From: Bacillota bacterium
GTDB lineage: Bacteria > Bacillota > Clostridia > Christensenellales > Aristaeellaceae
Direction: 5' to 3'
Assembly: GCA_023416655.1 (NCBI GenBank)
Contig: JAEZHK010000063.1
Coordinates: 62,001-126,000, forward strand
DNA: 64,000 nt
Part shown: piece after piece, positions 8,439 to 16,960 of the stretch
How the letters are laid out: every line of letters starts with the position of its first letter
How positions within the stretch are numbered: position 1 is the stretch's first letter
Program-made: the position numbers and the translations under genes
Notes under the pieces: model-generated
What the model was told of the DNA's origin: nothing
The model's database searches: none
What the model saw: only the letters and a program-made list of their open reading frames with translations

Positions 8439-9543
8439 ACTCATTGCCATGTTGATCGCTATCTCTTTCCTTTTGACCGGCTGCTGGGATGCCTCGGACG
8501 TCAGCAATCTGAATTTGTGCACGATGGTCATCCTGGACCAGAAAGGGGACAAGCTCTCCTTTACCGTGGAGATCGCAAAAATTGCGCCGATGGGCGAGTC
8601 CGGCGGTGGCGGTGGCGGAGGGGAGAAAATGTCCTATGTGACAGGCACCGGCCGGGATTTTGCCGAGGCCCGGGATGATTTGGATATGCAAATGGACAAG
8701 GATCTTTTCCTGGGCACCGTGCGAGCCCTAATTCTCACCGAATCGGCCGCCACCAAGGACTTTGCGGAATACATGTTCCGGCTCCGGGAAAACCAGGCAT
8801 ACCGCCAGAAGGTGAACATCTCCATCATCTCGGTAGAACCCAAGGTGTTGACGGAATTTGAAAATGAAAATGATCAGCCCGCGGGGTTCGTCATCGACGA
8901 TACCATTCATACCGCGCAGGCGCTCGGTCATACCTGCGCGGTGCCGACGGAGGAATACATCAACGATATTTTGTCGAAGAGGAGCTTCTTGATCCAGCAC
9001 CTCGGACTCATTGACAAGCGGATCAAGATCGACGGGTATTCGGTATTCCGGGACGCGAAGCTCGTCGGGTTCATCCCGGTTGAAAGTTCAAGAGGAATAT
9101 CGTATATCGTATCCGGAAGCCCGGTCTGGGTATATCGGCTACCCGGCGATGACGGGTTTGTCACGGCGGAGGTGCAATTGACCCACCGGGACATCAAACC
9201 TTCCTATGAGAATGAGAAGATCAAATTTCAGGTTCAAATTGCTTTCAAGGCGACAATCCAGTATAACAGCGAACCGAGCCTGTTCCCGCTCAATGATCAG
9301 AATATCCAGAAGTATTCAGACGACCTGAACGGGGTGCTGGCGTCCGAAGTCAGGACGGCGGTCGAGCAGTCCCAAACGCTGTTCCAGAGCGACTATCTGC
9401 TGTTCGGGGAGATCTTCCGCCTAAACTACCCCGACGAATATGAACAGATGGACTGGCCCGCGGAATACCTGAAAGCGGAAATCGAAACCAGCACATCGGT
9501 CGACGCCACGGTCAGCGACAAGATCGACATGGAAGCATCATAA
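8419..9543 (+). CDS. Spore germination lipoprotein, Ger(x)C family
   Basis: A 374-aa lipoprotein. It has a short signal peptide ending in the lipobox LTGC, with the lipidated Cys at residue 22 followed by WD, as is usual for GerC proteins. The body has the mixed alpha/beta pattern of the Ger(x)C domain through to the C-terminus. A glycine-rich stretch (SGGGGGGGE) at about residues 60-70 is a likely flexible loop. The start is a TTG at 8419 with AAGGTGAGAGG upstream, lying inside the end of gerAB. It anchors on the outer face of the spore inner membrane as the third receptor subunit. Confidence 0.9.
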   Translation: MFKNRSKLIAMLIAISFLLTGCWDASDVSNLNLCTMVILDQKGDKLSFTVEIAKIAPMGESGGGGGGGEKMSYVTGTGRDFAEARDDLDMQMDKDLFLGTVRALILTESAATKDFAEYMFRLRENQAYRQKVNISIISVEPKVLTEFENENDQPAGFVIDDTIHTAQALGHTCAVPTEEYINDILSKRSFLIQHLGLIDKRIKIDGYSVFRDAKLVGFIPVESSRGISYIVSGSPVWVYRLPGDDGFVTAEVQLTHRDIKPSYENEKIKFQVQIAFKATIQYNSEPSLFPLNDQNIQKYSDDLNGVLASEVRTAVEQSQTLFQSDYLLFGEIFRLNYPDEYEQMDWPAEYLKAEIETSTSVDATVSDKIDMEAS

Positions 9544-9558
9544 CAGGAAGGTGCGCGC

Positions 9559-11019
9559 ATGATCAAGAAAAAACCCAGGCTTGAAACGATCCTGGAAGAC
9601 ATTGAAGCGGAAGGCTTCGCGCTTTCCCGGCGTTCCCTGCATTACAGCGGAGGTTCCGTTGAAATCCTGTACATTCCGCAGCTTACCGACCGGGTATCGC
9701 TGATGGATTTCGTCATCAAACCGCTTTCGCGCCATCTGGAGCAAGGTTCGAATACCTTGCACGGATTGAAGGCGGAAACCGTCGCCCGGAACGTGCTGTA
9801 CGCCGACGAATACAAGCTCCAGACCGACGAGGAAGAGGTTAAGTCCCTGATCCTGGACGGCAAAACCATCATTTTGTTTTCGGAGGACGACGAATACATC
9901 GTCGTGAACCTGAAAAAAGTGGAACACCGGCCCATCTCGGATCCGACGATCGAATATACGGTGCGCGGGCCGCGTGACTGCTTTGTGGAAAACCTCGATA
10001 CAAACTTGGCGCTGATCCGGTACCGCAACAAGGATACGAAGCTGAGAATATATCAGTACAAGGTGGGAAAGCGAACCCAAACCAACGTGGCGCTCTTCTA
10101 CATCGAAGACATCGCGAACTCCAGAACCGTGTCGCTCATGAAACAGCGCATCCAGTCGATCGATGTGGACGGCATTGGAGAATCCGGCGAACTTGAAGTC
10201 TTTTTGCAGAACGGCAAGCGGAATCTGTTCCCTCAGATGGGCGTTGTGGAACGGTCGGATATGGCGCAACACCTGCTGAACGAAGGCAAAGTACTTGTGC
10301 TGGTGGACGGAAGCGGCCTGGCACTCTCCGCGCCAAAGGTCTTCCCCGAATTCTTCTACTCCTGCGACGACCGGTATGACAACATGTACTTTGGACTGTT
10401 CATGCGGATGACGCGATTTGCCGCATTTCTGATCGCACTGTATGCGTCCAGTCTCTATGTGGGCGTAACGTCCTTTCACATGGATGCCCTTCCAAGCCGG
10501 TACGTAATCAGTCTGGCGGAAATGCGCACCAAAGTCCCGTTTCCACCCTTCGTCGGCGCCATTATGTTGGAGTTCCTTGTGGAGCTCTTGCGGGAAGCGC
10601 TGATTCGCGTGCCCAAGCAGATCGGTTCCGCGGTCGGTATCGTCAGCGCCATCGTCATTGGACAGGCGGCCATTTCTGCGGGGATCTTCAGCCCGCTGCT
10701 TCTGATTCTGGCGTCGGCGTCGCTGCTTGCCTCGTTCGTCATGCCGGACTACACGCTCATCAACCCGATACGGATCTTAAAGATCTTCGTTCTGTTCAGT
10801 ACCGCGTTCTTGGGCTTTTACGGCCTGGTCCTGTTCTCCTGCGTGATTCTGGTCCACCTGGTTTCCATTGAGAGCTTCGGCGTACCGTACCTCGCGCCCT
10901 GGGCCCCGTTTAACCGGTATGATTTTATTAGGACCCTGATCTACAATGTTTCGATTTCTCCATCCCGCCCTAAATATTTGAACGTCAAAGACAAGACGCG
11001 TATGAAGAACCGACGCTAA
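9559..11019 (+). CDS. Spore germination receptor, GerAA/GerKA-type subunit
   Basis: A 486-aa protein. It has a soluble N-terminal GerA domain (about residues 1-270) and a C-terminal part with about five membrane segments. Conserved GerA features include SRTVSLMKQRIQSIDVDG, the proline-containing PEFFYSCDDRYDN before the first membrane helix, and ALPSRYVISLAEMRTKVPFPP. Start and ribosome binding site (AGGAAGGTG) are clear. It is last in the operon, whereas the A subunit is usually first. It ends 4 bp inside the 3' end of the convergent EFR1 gene. Confidence 0.92.
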   Translation: MIKKKPRLETILEDIEAEGFALSRRSLHYSGGSVEILYIPQLTDRVSLMDFVIKPLSRHLEQGSNTLHGLKAETVARNVLYADEYKLQTDEEEVKSLILDGKTIILFSEDDEYIVVNLKKVEHRPISDPTIEYTVRGPRDCFVENLDTNLALIRYRNKDTKLRIYQYKVGKRTQTNVALFYIEDIANSRTVSLMKQRIQSIDVDGIGESGELEVFLQNGKRNLFPQMGVVERSDMAQHLLNEGKVLVLVDGSGLALSAPKVFPEFFYSCDDRYDNMYFGLFMRMTRFAAFLIALYASSLYVGVTSFHMDALPSRYVISLAEMRTKVPFPPFVGAIMLEFLVELLREALIRVPKQIGSAVGIVSAIVIGQAAISAGIFSPLLLILASASLLASFVMPDYTLINPIRILKIFVLFSTAFLGFYGLVLFSCVILVHLVSIESFGVPYLAPWAPFNRYDFIRTLIYNVSISPSRPKYLNVKDKTRMKNRR

Positions 11020-11894
11020 AGCAACATGTCGGAAAGCGATACGTCCGGGTGGTGATACCTCGGACAGCCCGTCGTTCCGCTTCCGAACTGCAGGGCGGAC
11101 GCGGGGCACCATTGGAGGCATGCGAAGCACTGCTCGCAATGGTGCCGCCAAACCGGCCCGCCTTCCGTCAGGGCGATGTTGCCCACGGGGCACACCTTCG
11201 CGCAGGTGCCGCACCGCGTGCAATGCTCGTCGCAGGAAAACGCGTGGTCCATCAGCTGGATGCTCTCAAGGTACGTCAGGTCCGTCTTCCCCCTGTAGCC
11301 GCCAATTTTGAGCCACACCCGCTTCTGTAGCGTCTCGCGCAGGTTGAGAGAGTCGATCGCGTGCTCGAGGCGCCCGTGTTCCACCTCAATTGTATCTTTC
11401 GCCCTCGCCCGGATAAGCTCGCAGATCTTTTCGGTCTTTGAGGCGGCTTCCGCCAATATCCGGTTCTGCTCCGTGTACGTCACCGTTCGAAGCGCGAAGG
11501 GCTTGAAAAGGCCCGCGAGTCCATTGCGCGGGTTCAGGTAGTTATAGGGCATTTTTACGCCGAACCCAGCATCTAGGCGCAGCCCCTTGGCCGCGAGCAG
11601 CCCGGACAGGTATTCGAGGGCGATGCAGGGGCTGTCGCCGTACGTGCACACGGCGAAAATATAGCCCGCCTCGACGCCGCGGAGCCTGGCGGCAAAGCGT
11701 TTCACAATGTAGGGAATGCGATGATTGTAGACGGGGAAGACGATGCCGAGGCTTGCGCCCCGGGGAAAGCGGAGGCTGACCCCGTCCATGGCGGATTTCA
11801 TGGTCCTCAGGTCGGCTTTCAGCCGGGCGGCGAGTTCCCGCGCGACCGCCAGCGAATTCCCGGTGCCGGAGAAATAGTAGATCACAGCATCCAT
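11016..11894 (-). CDS. EFR1-type flavodoxin/ferredoxin fusion protein
   Basis: A 292-aa protein. The N-terminus (IYYFSGTGNSLAVARELA) has the flavodoxin phosphate-binding loop. The C-terminus carries two 4Fe-4S motifs, CDEHCTRCGTCAKVCP and CEQCFACLQWCP. This is the EFR1 architecture, a soluble electron carrier or oxidoreductase of unknown partner common in anaerobes. The start at 11894 follows AAGGGGGG with 7-nt spacing; the longer frame upstream runs through the promoter. It is monocistronic and convergent with the germination operon. A second, diverged copy of the same architecture lies at 44164-45039. Confidence 0.87.
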   Translation of the reverse strand: MDAVIYYFSGTGNSLAVARELAARLKADLRTMKSAMDGVSLRFPRGASLGIVFPVYNHRIPYIVKRFAARLRGVEAGYIFAVCTYGDSPCIALEYLSGLLAAKGLRLDAGFGVKMPYNYLNPRNGLAGLFKPFALRTVTYTEQNRILAEAASKTEKICELIRARAKDTIEVEHGRLEHAIDSLNLRETLQKRVWLKIGGYRGKTDLTYLESIQLMDHAFSCDEHCTRCGTCAKVCPVGNIALTEGGPVWRHHCEQCFACLQWCPASALQFGSGTTGCPRYHHPDVSLSDMLL

Positions 11895-11972
11895 CCGCAA
11901 GCCCCCCTTATGGTTACCAGCGGTCCTGACATCTGCATTGCGGACGCAGGGTGCGCCGGCTCCGTTGACACC

Positions 11973-12001
11973 GGTATAGCACCTTTTTAGGAAAATCGCA
12001 A
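11973..12001 (-). promoter_or_regulatory. Promoter of the EFR1 gene
   Basis: Reverse strand TTGCGA (11996-12001) and TATACC (11973-11978) with a 17-nt spacer, about 80 bp before the start codon. Confidence 0.5.
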
Positions 12002-12109
12002 GCAATATGGAGCGGGAAGGCGTTCCGACGAAAATCCCGGAAAGATCCGGACGGTACAAAGCGGGTTCGGCTTCCGCGATCGCGGAGCGAAAGATCAAAG
12101 CCGGAGAAA

Positions 12110-12136
12110 GCAAAAACCCGCCACGCCGGGCGGGTT
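12110..12136 (-). terminator. Terminator of the cupin gene
   Basis: On the reverse strand AACCCGCC (12129-12136) and GGCGGGTT (12115-12122) form a hairpin followed by TTTTTG, 14 bp past the cupin stop codon. Confidence 0.75.
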
Positions 12137-12150
12137 ATCGCAAGGACCTT

Positions 12151-12465
12151 CTAGTTCTTTGGCGCGGGCGCTTTCACGATGATGAGTTCCAGCACCTCTT
12201 CGTCAAGGTTCCGGACATTCATTTTTGTCTTGACAGGAATCGTCAGTAGCGTCCCGGCCGGGTAGGCGTGAACATCCTGATCGTCCAGCCCGATGGAAAG
12301 CCTTCCCCGGACGACCGTCATGTAGACGTTTGAATTCGAGTAATGCTCGGGCAGCCCTTCGCCCTTGGGGAACACCATGTGGATGTAGTGCAGGTTCTCG
12401 TCGAGCACGACCCTGCGGACCGACTTTTCGCCCGTCGCCGCCAGTTCATAAACCTTTTCCACCAT
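12151..12465 (-). CDS. Small cupin-domain protein
   Basis: A 104-aa single-domain cupin. It has the pattern H-x-MVFPKGEGLPEHYSNSNVYM for motif 1 and YPAGTLLTIPVKTKMNV for motif 2. The metal-binding His set is incomplete compared with classical cupins: HYSNS supplies one His and the motif-2 His is replaced. It may therefore be a metal-free or sugar-binding variant. The ATG at 12465 was chosen because GGGAGG lies about 9 nt upstream. It stands alone between the EFR1 gene and the divergent hydrolase gene. The function is not known. Confidence 0.75.
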   Translation of the reverse strand: MVEKVYELAATGEKSVRRVVLDENLHYIHMVFPKGEGLPEHYSNSNVYMTVVRGRLSIGLDDQDVHAYPAGTLLTIPVKTKMNVRNLDEEVLELIIVKAPAPKN

Positions 12466-12683
12466 GACCGTCCGCCTCCCGTTCATTGATCCTCTGTGGC
12501 AATACCATAGCATGGCGGCGGGCTTCCGTCTGTCGTTTTTACAACGCTATGGTTTATCCGCGCTGCGCCGTGCCGGGCGATATCCCGCACTGACCGCCCG
12601 GTATTTTCCGCTCGCGCCAGCCTCCATAGCGGTGTCAGGAAGTTTGGAGGTTTTACCACATGGCTTCGCCGATTCGCAGGCGC

Positions 12684-12712
12684 TTGATTTGTTTACCTTT
12701 ATGCTGTATGCT
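12684..12712 (+). promoter_or_regulatory. Promoter of the papain-like hydrolase gene
   Basis: TTGATT (12684-12689) and TATGCT (12707-12712) with a 17-nt spacer, 39 bp upstream of the start codon. Confidence 0.55.
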
Positions 12713-12750
12713 GGAATCCATATTTGTACGCAGGGTATGCGAGGTATGAA

Positions 12751-13383
12751 ATGACTTTTTCCGTTTTGCGCCCGGAGGTTCTGAACATTATCGACGAGGC
12801 GTCCGGGCTGACGATCTTTGGCGGCGACCAGGAATGGTACGCCGACGAGTGGCACAAAAGGGCCGGGTGCGGCCCCACCAGCGCTGCCAATCTCACGGCC
12901 TACCTCGCGCTGACCCGACCGGGATTGAGGGCGCTGTACGCCGGTGAGGATATGCGTAAAGGCGCGTTTTCCGCCCATATGGAGGACGTGTACAAATTCG
13001 TTACGCCGGGCGGCATGGGGCTGAACCGGCTGGAGATGTTTACCGACGGAATTGAGGAATTCGCCCGGAGCCGTGGGCTGTCTCTCCGCGCGCACGTGTT
13101 CGAGGTGCATGGCAACATGCATAGGGGCCGCCCACAGGCTCATGAGCTGGCGGATTTTGTGCGCGCTGGCCTCGAAAACGACAGCCCCGTGGCCTTTCTG
13201 AACCTCACCAAGGGCCGGGTGAAGAACCTGCAGGGCTGGCACTGGATCACCATCACCGGCGCGGACATGGATGGCGAACGTTTGATGGCAAGCGCCAGCG
13301 ATGAAGGCAAATTGATCCACTTCGATCTCAGGCTGTGGTATCTATCAACCCGCATGCGCGGCGGACTGGTCTACTTCACTTAA
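12751..13383 (+). CDS. Papain-like (C39-type) hydrolase of unknown role
   Basis: A 210-aa protein without signal peptide or membrane segment. The motif RAGCGPTSAANL (about residues 37-48) has the catalytic Cys context of C39-like cysteine peptidases. GWHWITITGAD (about 167-177) supplies the His, and SASDEGK follows as expected for the end of such folds. It is therefore likely a papain-fold hydrolase or a bacteriocin-leader-type peptidase domain acting in the cytosol. No transporter domain is fused to it. The start has only a weak site (GAGG, 6 nt). It stands alone between its own promoter and a hairpin, and just upstream of the decayed exporter genes, which may be a coincidence. Confidence 0.6.
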   Translation: MTFSVLRPEVLNIIDEASGLTIFGGDQEWYADEWHKRAGCGPTSAANLTAYLALTRPGLRALYAGEDMRKGAFSAHMEDVYKFVTPGGMGLNRLEMFTDGIEEFARSRGLSLRAHVFEVHGNMHRGRPQAHELADFVRAGLENDSPVAFLNLTKGRVKNLQGWHWITITGADMDGERLMASASDEGKLIHFDLRLWYLSTRMRGGLVYFT

Positions 13384-13449
13384 GGAGCAGGATTAAGCCA
13401 TCCGGCGGGCCGATTTGGGCGTCCTTCGGGCAATTCCATAGGGCTTTTG

Positions 13450-13479
13450 GGCGGGCTTCCTGTGAAGCCCGCCGTTTGT
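13450..13479 (+). terminator. Hairpin terminator after the hydrolase gene
   Basis: The perfect 10-bp arms GGCGGGCTTC and GAAGCCCGCC around a 4-nt loop are followed by GTTTGT. The T-tract is weak. Confidence 0.55.
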
Positions 13480-13505
13480 ATGCCCACAGGAGAGGAGATG
13501 TGTAT

Positions 13506-13951
13506 ATGTCAATCATCGTACGCGGAATCTCGAAGAGTATGTACAAAATGAAAGACCTTCGCCAGCGGGCCATGGATGTGCTGGGCCTGCTCGGCCTGAT
13601 CGAGGACAAGGACAAACTCGTGCAAAACTATTCGGGCGGCATGAAAAAGAGGCTTTCCCTCGCGGTTGCCCTGCTGCATGGCCCGAAATACTTGCTTCTG
13701 GATGAACCCACGGTGGGCATTGACCCCATCTTGCGCCGGTCCATCTGGGAACAGCTTTACAAGCTCCGCGATTCGGGCGCCTGCATCATCATCTCAACGC
13801 ATGTGATGGACGAAGCGGCCAAGTGCAACCGCACGGCGCTGATCTATGACGGCGCGCTGATCTACAACGATACGACCGTAAACCTCTTGGCAAAAACCGA
13901 AGACGGCAATATCGAAGGCCTTTTTTTGCGGCCAGGGGTGCGGGGTCATGA
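13506..13951 (+). pseudogene. ABC-2 exporter ATPase remnant, Walker A deleted and frameshifted
   Basis: The frame keeps the signature motif YSGGMKKRLSLA, Walker B YLLLDEPTVGID and the H-loop STHVMDEA of a DrrA-like ATPase. The N-terminal strand (MSIIVRGISKS) joins directly to MYKMKDLRQRAMDVLGLL, so about 100-115 residues with Walker A and Q-loop are missing. At 13921-13927 there is a run of seven T. With eight T the frame would read GLFFAARGAGS and stop at a TGA overlapping the ATG of the next gene, the normal layout for such pairs. As written it reads into nonsense. The start codon still has a good ribosome binding site. It cannot bind ATP normally, so it is called a pseudogene. Confidence 0.8.
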
Positions 13952-14478
13952 TCAGCATCATGGTACGGATCATCAGGCAGGTGCTAAACGACAAGCGTTC
14001 GCTCGCCATGATCGTCGTCGCGCCGGTTTTTCTCTTGACCCTTCTGTATCTCCTTCTGGGGAAGAACGCGTACACGCCCGTCGTCGCCGTTGACGGCCTC
14101 CCTCCGGTGATGCTCAGCGCGCTGAAATCGCAGAATACGATTGCGGTCGTGCCCAAGGACTCTGAGGAAACGGACGAGGACTACCTGAGAAACGGCCGCG
14201 CCGACGCGATGATCTCCATGAAGAAGGACGGCATCCACCTGACCATGCTGCAGCCGGACGCCGTAAAATCGATCGCGGTGACGACGGCGCTGAGGGATGC
14301 CGCGGCGAAGATCAATCCCTTCCTGTCCCGGATCATGCCGCTGTATTACGGGAGCATGGGCCTTCGGGGCGTCATGGTCTATGGGAATGGTCTTTCAGGG
14401 GTTTGGACACACATTCTCGCGCTGTGCGCCTATATCGCCGTTCTGTTCGCCGCCAACATTCTGGCCGTCAAGCGATAA
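13948..14478 (+). pseudogene. ABC-2 exporter permease remnant lacking its central helices
   Basis: The 176-aa frame starts with a normal first helix (MISIMVRIIRQVLNDKRSLA, then MIVVAPVFLLTLLYLLLG). It continues through part of the extracellular domain, then jumps to a typical C-terminal end (PLYYGSMGLRGVMVYGNG, then a last helix and AVKR). Related permeases are about 370 aa with six helices, so helices 2-5 appear deleted in frame. The ATG overlaps the intended stop of the ATPase remnant. With the damaged ATPase next door, the pair looks like a dead exporter rather than a working small protein. Confidence 0.75.
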
Positions 14479-14574
14479 CGCGCGACTTAAGAAGGTCCGG
14501 GCCCCTAGATGAACGCCAACGCTTCACCCTTATGTGCACCCGCACAAACCCGATCCTGCAAATCGTAGGCGATG

Positions 14575-14604
14575 ATCCCACAATATTCTTTGTGGGATTT
14601 TTTT
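14575..14604 (+). terminator. Strong Rho-independent terminator
   Basis: The arms ATCCCACAA (14575-14583) and TTGTGGGAT (14590-14598) are followed by TTTTTT. It ends the exporter remnant and isolates the next operon. Confidence 0.85.
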
Positions 14605-14606
14605 GT

Positions 14607-14635
14607 TTGACAACGAGCCGCGGCGGTGCTATGAT
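14607..14635 (+). promoter_or_regulatory. Promoter of the RpiR/peptide-utilisation operon
   Basis: The consensus elements TTGACA (14607-14612) and TATGAT (14630-14635) have a 17-nt spacer, immediately after the terminator and 61 bp before the RpiR start. Confidence 0.8.
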
Positions 14636-14695
14636 TGAAAACAACATTTCAACAGCCGAATTTGTGAAATAAACGTTTCTGAAAGAGAGGGCGTC

Positions 14696-15514
14696 ATGAA
14701 TTTCAAAACCGCCATTGAGGCCAGCTATCCCGCCCTCTCGCAGTCGCACCGAAAGATCGCCCGATTTTTCTCAGATCACTACGACGAAACGCTGTTTTTG
14801 CCCCTCACCCTGCTGGCGGAGAAAATCGGCACCAGCCCAGCGACGATCGTCCGATTTTCACGCGCCATTGGCTTCAGCGGTTACGCCAGCATGCAAAGGA
14901 ACATCCAGAGCGAGGCAGTGATCCAGAAGCCTTTCGAGAAGCCGGAGCCTGCGCCCGACGCGCGCCCGGGCGATGCGGGCGCCGTCCTTCAAAACCTCGA
15001 AAGGATGTACCGGGACATCGACATGCCTAAGATAAAGCGCGTCTCGGACGCGCTGATGGGCGCGAGGGATGTGCTGATCATCGGCTACATGGATTCCTTC
15101 GGCACCGCGGCGGAGCTTTTGCACCGGCTGTACGGCATGCGCGACGGCGTGCATTTCAGCCGTCTGTTGAACGATTGGAACAACATCCTGAACCTGATGA
15201 ACCCGGAGACGCTGATCCTGGCCGTCTCTTTCGCGCCGCACTATGCGTACACGCATACCTGTGTGTCCACGGCGAAGGCGCGGGGCAGCCGCGTGATCCT
15301 CATCACCGACAGCCTTTTGAACACCCTCTCCGGGTACGCGGACGAGACGCTGGTGTTTCGGCTTGAGCGTTACGGCAGGGAGGCGGGCCACGAGCAGCTG
15401 GATTTGAGCCCCGTGTCCGCCTTCATCCAGTTCCTGTCTCGCTACCTGGTGGAGAACTACCCGGAAAAGCTCTTGGAGGCCAACCGGGATCACGAACAGT
15501 TCGTGGTGGAGTAG
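14696..15514 (+). CDS. MurR/RpiR-family transcriptional regulator
   Basis: A 272-aa regulator. The N-terminal RpiR helix-turn-helix (residues about 1-77) contains LAEKIGTSPATIVRFSRAIG. The C-terminal SIS domain (about 105-240) contains DVLIIGYMDSFGTAAELLHRL and the ILAVSFAPH loop. SIS domains usually bind phosphosugars or related compounds. Here the regulator heads an operon for peptide uptake and hydrolysis, so its effector is unclear. The start follows GAGAGGG. It is probably autoregulatory because its promoter is that of the whole operon. Confidence 0.88.
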   Translation: MNFKTAIEASYPALSQSHRKIARFFSDHYDETLFLPLTLLAEKIGTSPATIVRFSRAIGFSGYASMQRNIQSEAVIQKPFEKPEPAPDARPGDAGAVLQNLERMYRDIDMPKIKRVSDALMGARDVLIIGYMDSFGTAAELLHRLYGMRDGVHFSRLLNDWNNILNLMNPETLILAVSFAPHYAYTHTCVSTAKARGSRVILITDSLLNTLSGYADETLVFRLERYGREAGHEQLDLSPVSAFIQFLSRYLVENYPEKLLEANRDHEQFVVE

Positions 15515-15544
15515 CGCGCAATGCGCAAAAGGGGAGGGAAGCGC

Positions 15545-16924
15545 ATGGGCGACGAGCGGCGAAACGCCACGGTGGACATGACGGCGGGCAACAGCCTGAA
15601 GCTGATGCTGCGCTTCTCGCTCCCGATCCTGCTTGGCAACCTCTTTCAGCAGATGTACACCGTGGTGGACGGAATCGTCGTCGGAAAGAGCGTAAGCACG
15701 GAGGCGCTGGCCGCCGTGGGCGTCGGTTTCCCCATCACGTACATGCTCACGTCCATCTTTCTGGGGCTGGGCCTCGGCGCGTCGGTGCTGGTCAGCCAGC
15801 ACTTTGGCAACCGGGACATGGCTCAGGTGCGCCAGACCATTTCCACGATGAACACATTTCTTTTAATCATCGCCGTGCCCATCACGCTCTTGGGAATTTT
15901 CACAATCGACCCCTTTTTGCGCCTGCTAGGGACCGATAGCGCCATCTTTCAGGACGCGAAGCTCTACATGGTCATCTACTACGTGGGCATGCTGCCCCAG
16001 TTCGGCTACAACGTGAACGCCAACGTGCTGCAGGGCATCGGGGACAGTAAAACGCCGCTCTATATCCTGATCGCGTCGAGCGCGCTGCACATTGTGCTGG
16101 CGGTCTTGCTGGTGACGGTGTTCCCGTTTGGCGTGGCGGGCGTCGCTTGGTCCACGGTATTGTCGCAGGGGTTCAGCTGGGCCTTAAGCATTTACCTGAT
16201 CCGGCGCAAATACCCGGAGATCGGAAGTGCTTTCCGGCAGTTCCGCGTCCACCGGGAGACATTCAAAAAGACCCTTCGGGTCGGCGTACCGATCGGGATC
16301 CAGAACGCGCTTTTCTCGCTGGGCATGATGGTGATGCAGCCGCTGATCAACGGCTTCGGCGCGGTGTTCATCGCGGGCTACAACGCGGCGGTCAAGGTGG
16401 ACGGCTTCATCTTCATGCCGGTCACCAGCCTCGCCGCCGCCGTGACCACGTTTGTGGGGCAGAACATCGGCGCGCGGCGGATGGACCGGGTGAAGGAGGG
16501 CACGCGCAGCGCCATTTTGCTCGCCCTTGCGCTGTGCGTCCTGCTCTGCGCGGTGGTGATCCCGCTCAGGACGCCGCTGATGCGGCTCTTCACGGATGAT
16601 CAGGCCGTGGTCGACGCGGGCAACGCGTACCTTTTGCGGGTGATTCCGCTGTACTTCATCTCAACGCTTCAGTACATGTACATCGGCGTCCTCCGGGGTT
16701 CGGGGCAGACGCTGGTGCCGACGGTCGCCACCTTGGTCAGCCTGTGGCTGGCGCGGGTGCCCGCAGCGTACCTCCTCACCTCGCGGTTCGGCCCCAACAA
16801 CATGCACTGGTGCTACGCCGCCGGATGGGTGATGGGGCTGGCCATTTTGATACCCTACTATTATCTGGGCCGGTGGAAGAAGGGCCTGATCAAGGGGGAA
16901 ACCCCGGCGCAGGCAGCGCCGTGA
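15545..16924 (+). CDS. MATE-family efflux transporter
   Basis: A 459-aa membrane protein with about twelve hydrophobic segments in two repeats. MATE landmarks are SLPILLGNLFQQMYTVVDGI at the start, LGLGLGASVLVSQHFG, and VTTFVGQNIGARRMDRVKEG at the start of the second half. Such proteins export organic cations, drugs or metabolites using Na+ or H+. The ATG at 15545 was chosen because GGGGAGGGAAGCGC precedes it. It lies 30 bp after the RpiR gene and 36 bp before the peptide permease gene, so it belongs to the same transcript. It may relieve an excess of an amino acid or dipeptide. Confidence 0.9.
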   Translation: MGDERRNATVDMTAGNSLKLMLRFSLPILLGNLFQQMYTVVDGIVVGKSVSTEALAAVGVGFPITYMLTSIFLGLGLGASVLVSQHFGNRDMAQVRQTISTMNTFLLIIAVPITLLGIFTIDPFLRLLGTDSAIFQDAKLYMVIYYVGMLPQFGYNVNANVLQGIGDSKTPLYILIASSALHIVLAVLLVTVFPFGVAGVAWSTVLSQGFSWALSIYLIRRKYPEIGSAFRQFRVHRETFKKTLRVGVPIGIQNALFSLGMMVMQPLINGFGAVFIAGYNAAVKVDGFIFMPVTSLAAAVTTFVGQNIGARRMDRVKEGTRSAILLALALCVLLCAVVIPLRTPLMRLFTDDQAVVDAGNAYLLRVIPLYFISTLQYMYIGVLRGSGQTLVPTVATLVSLWLARVPAAYLLTSRFGPNNMHWCYAAGWVMGLAILIPYYYLGRWKKGLIKGETPAQAAP

Positions 16925-16960
16925 GGCAGGCCTGACTTTTCAGAGGATGGGGGAGAGCGC

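Noticed and set aside
9538..10479. A 313-codon open frame opposite gerAA
   Set aside because: The germination gene fits its family over its whole length; the antisense frame does not resemble a protein.
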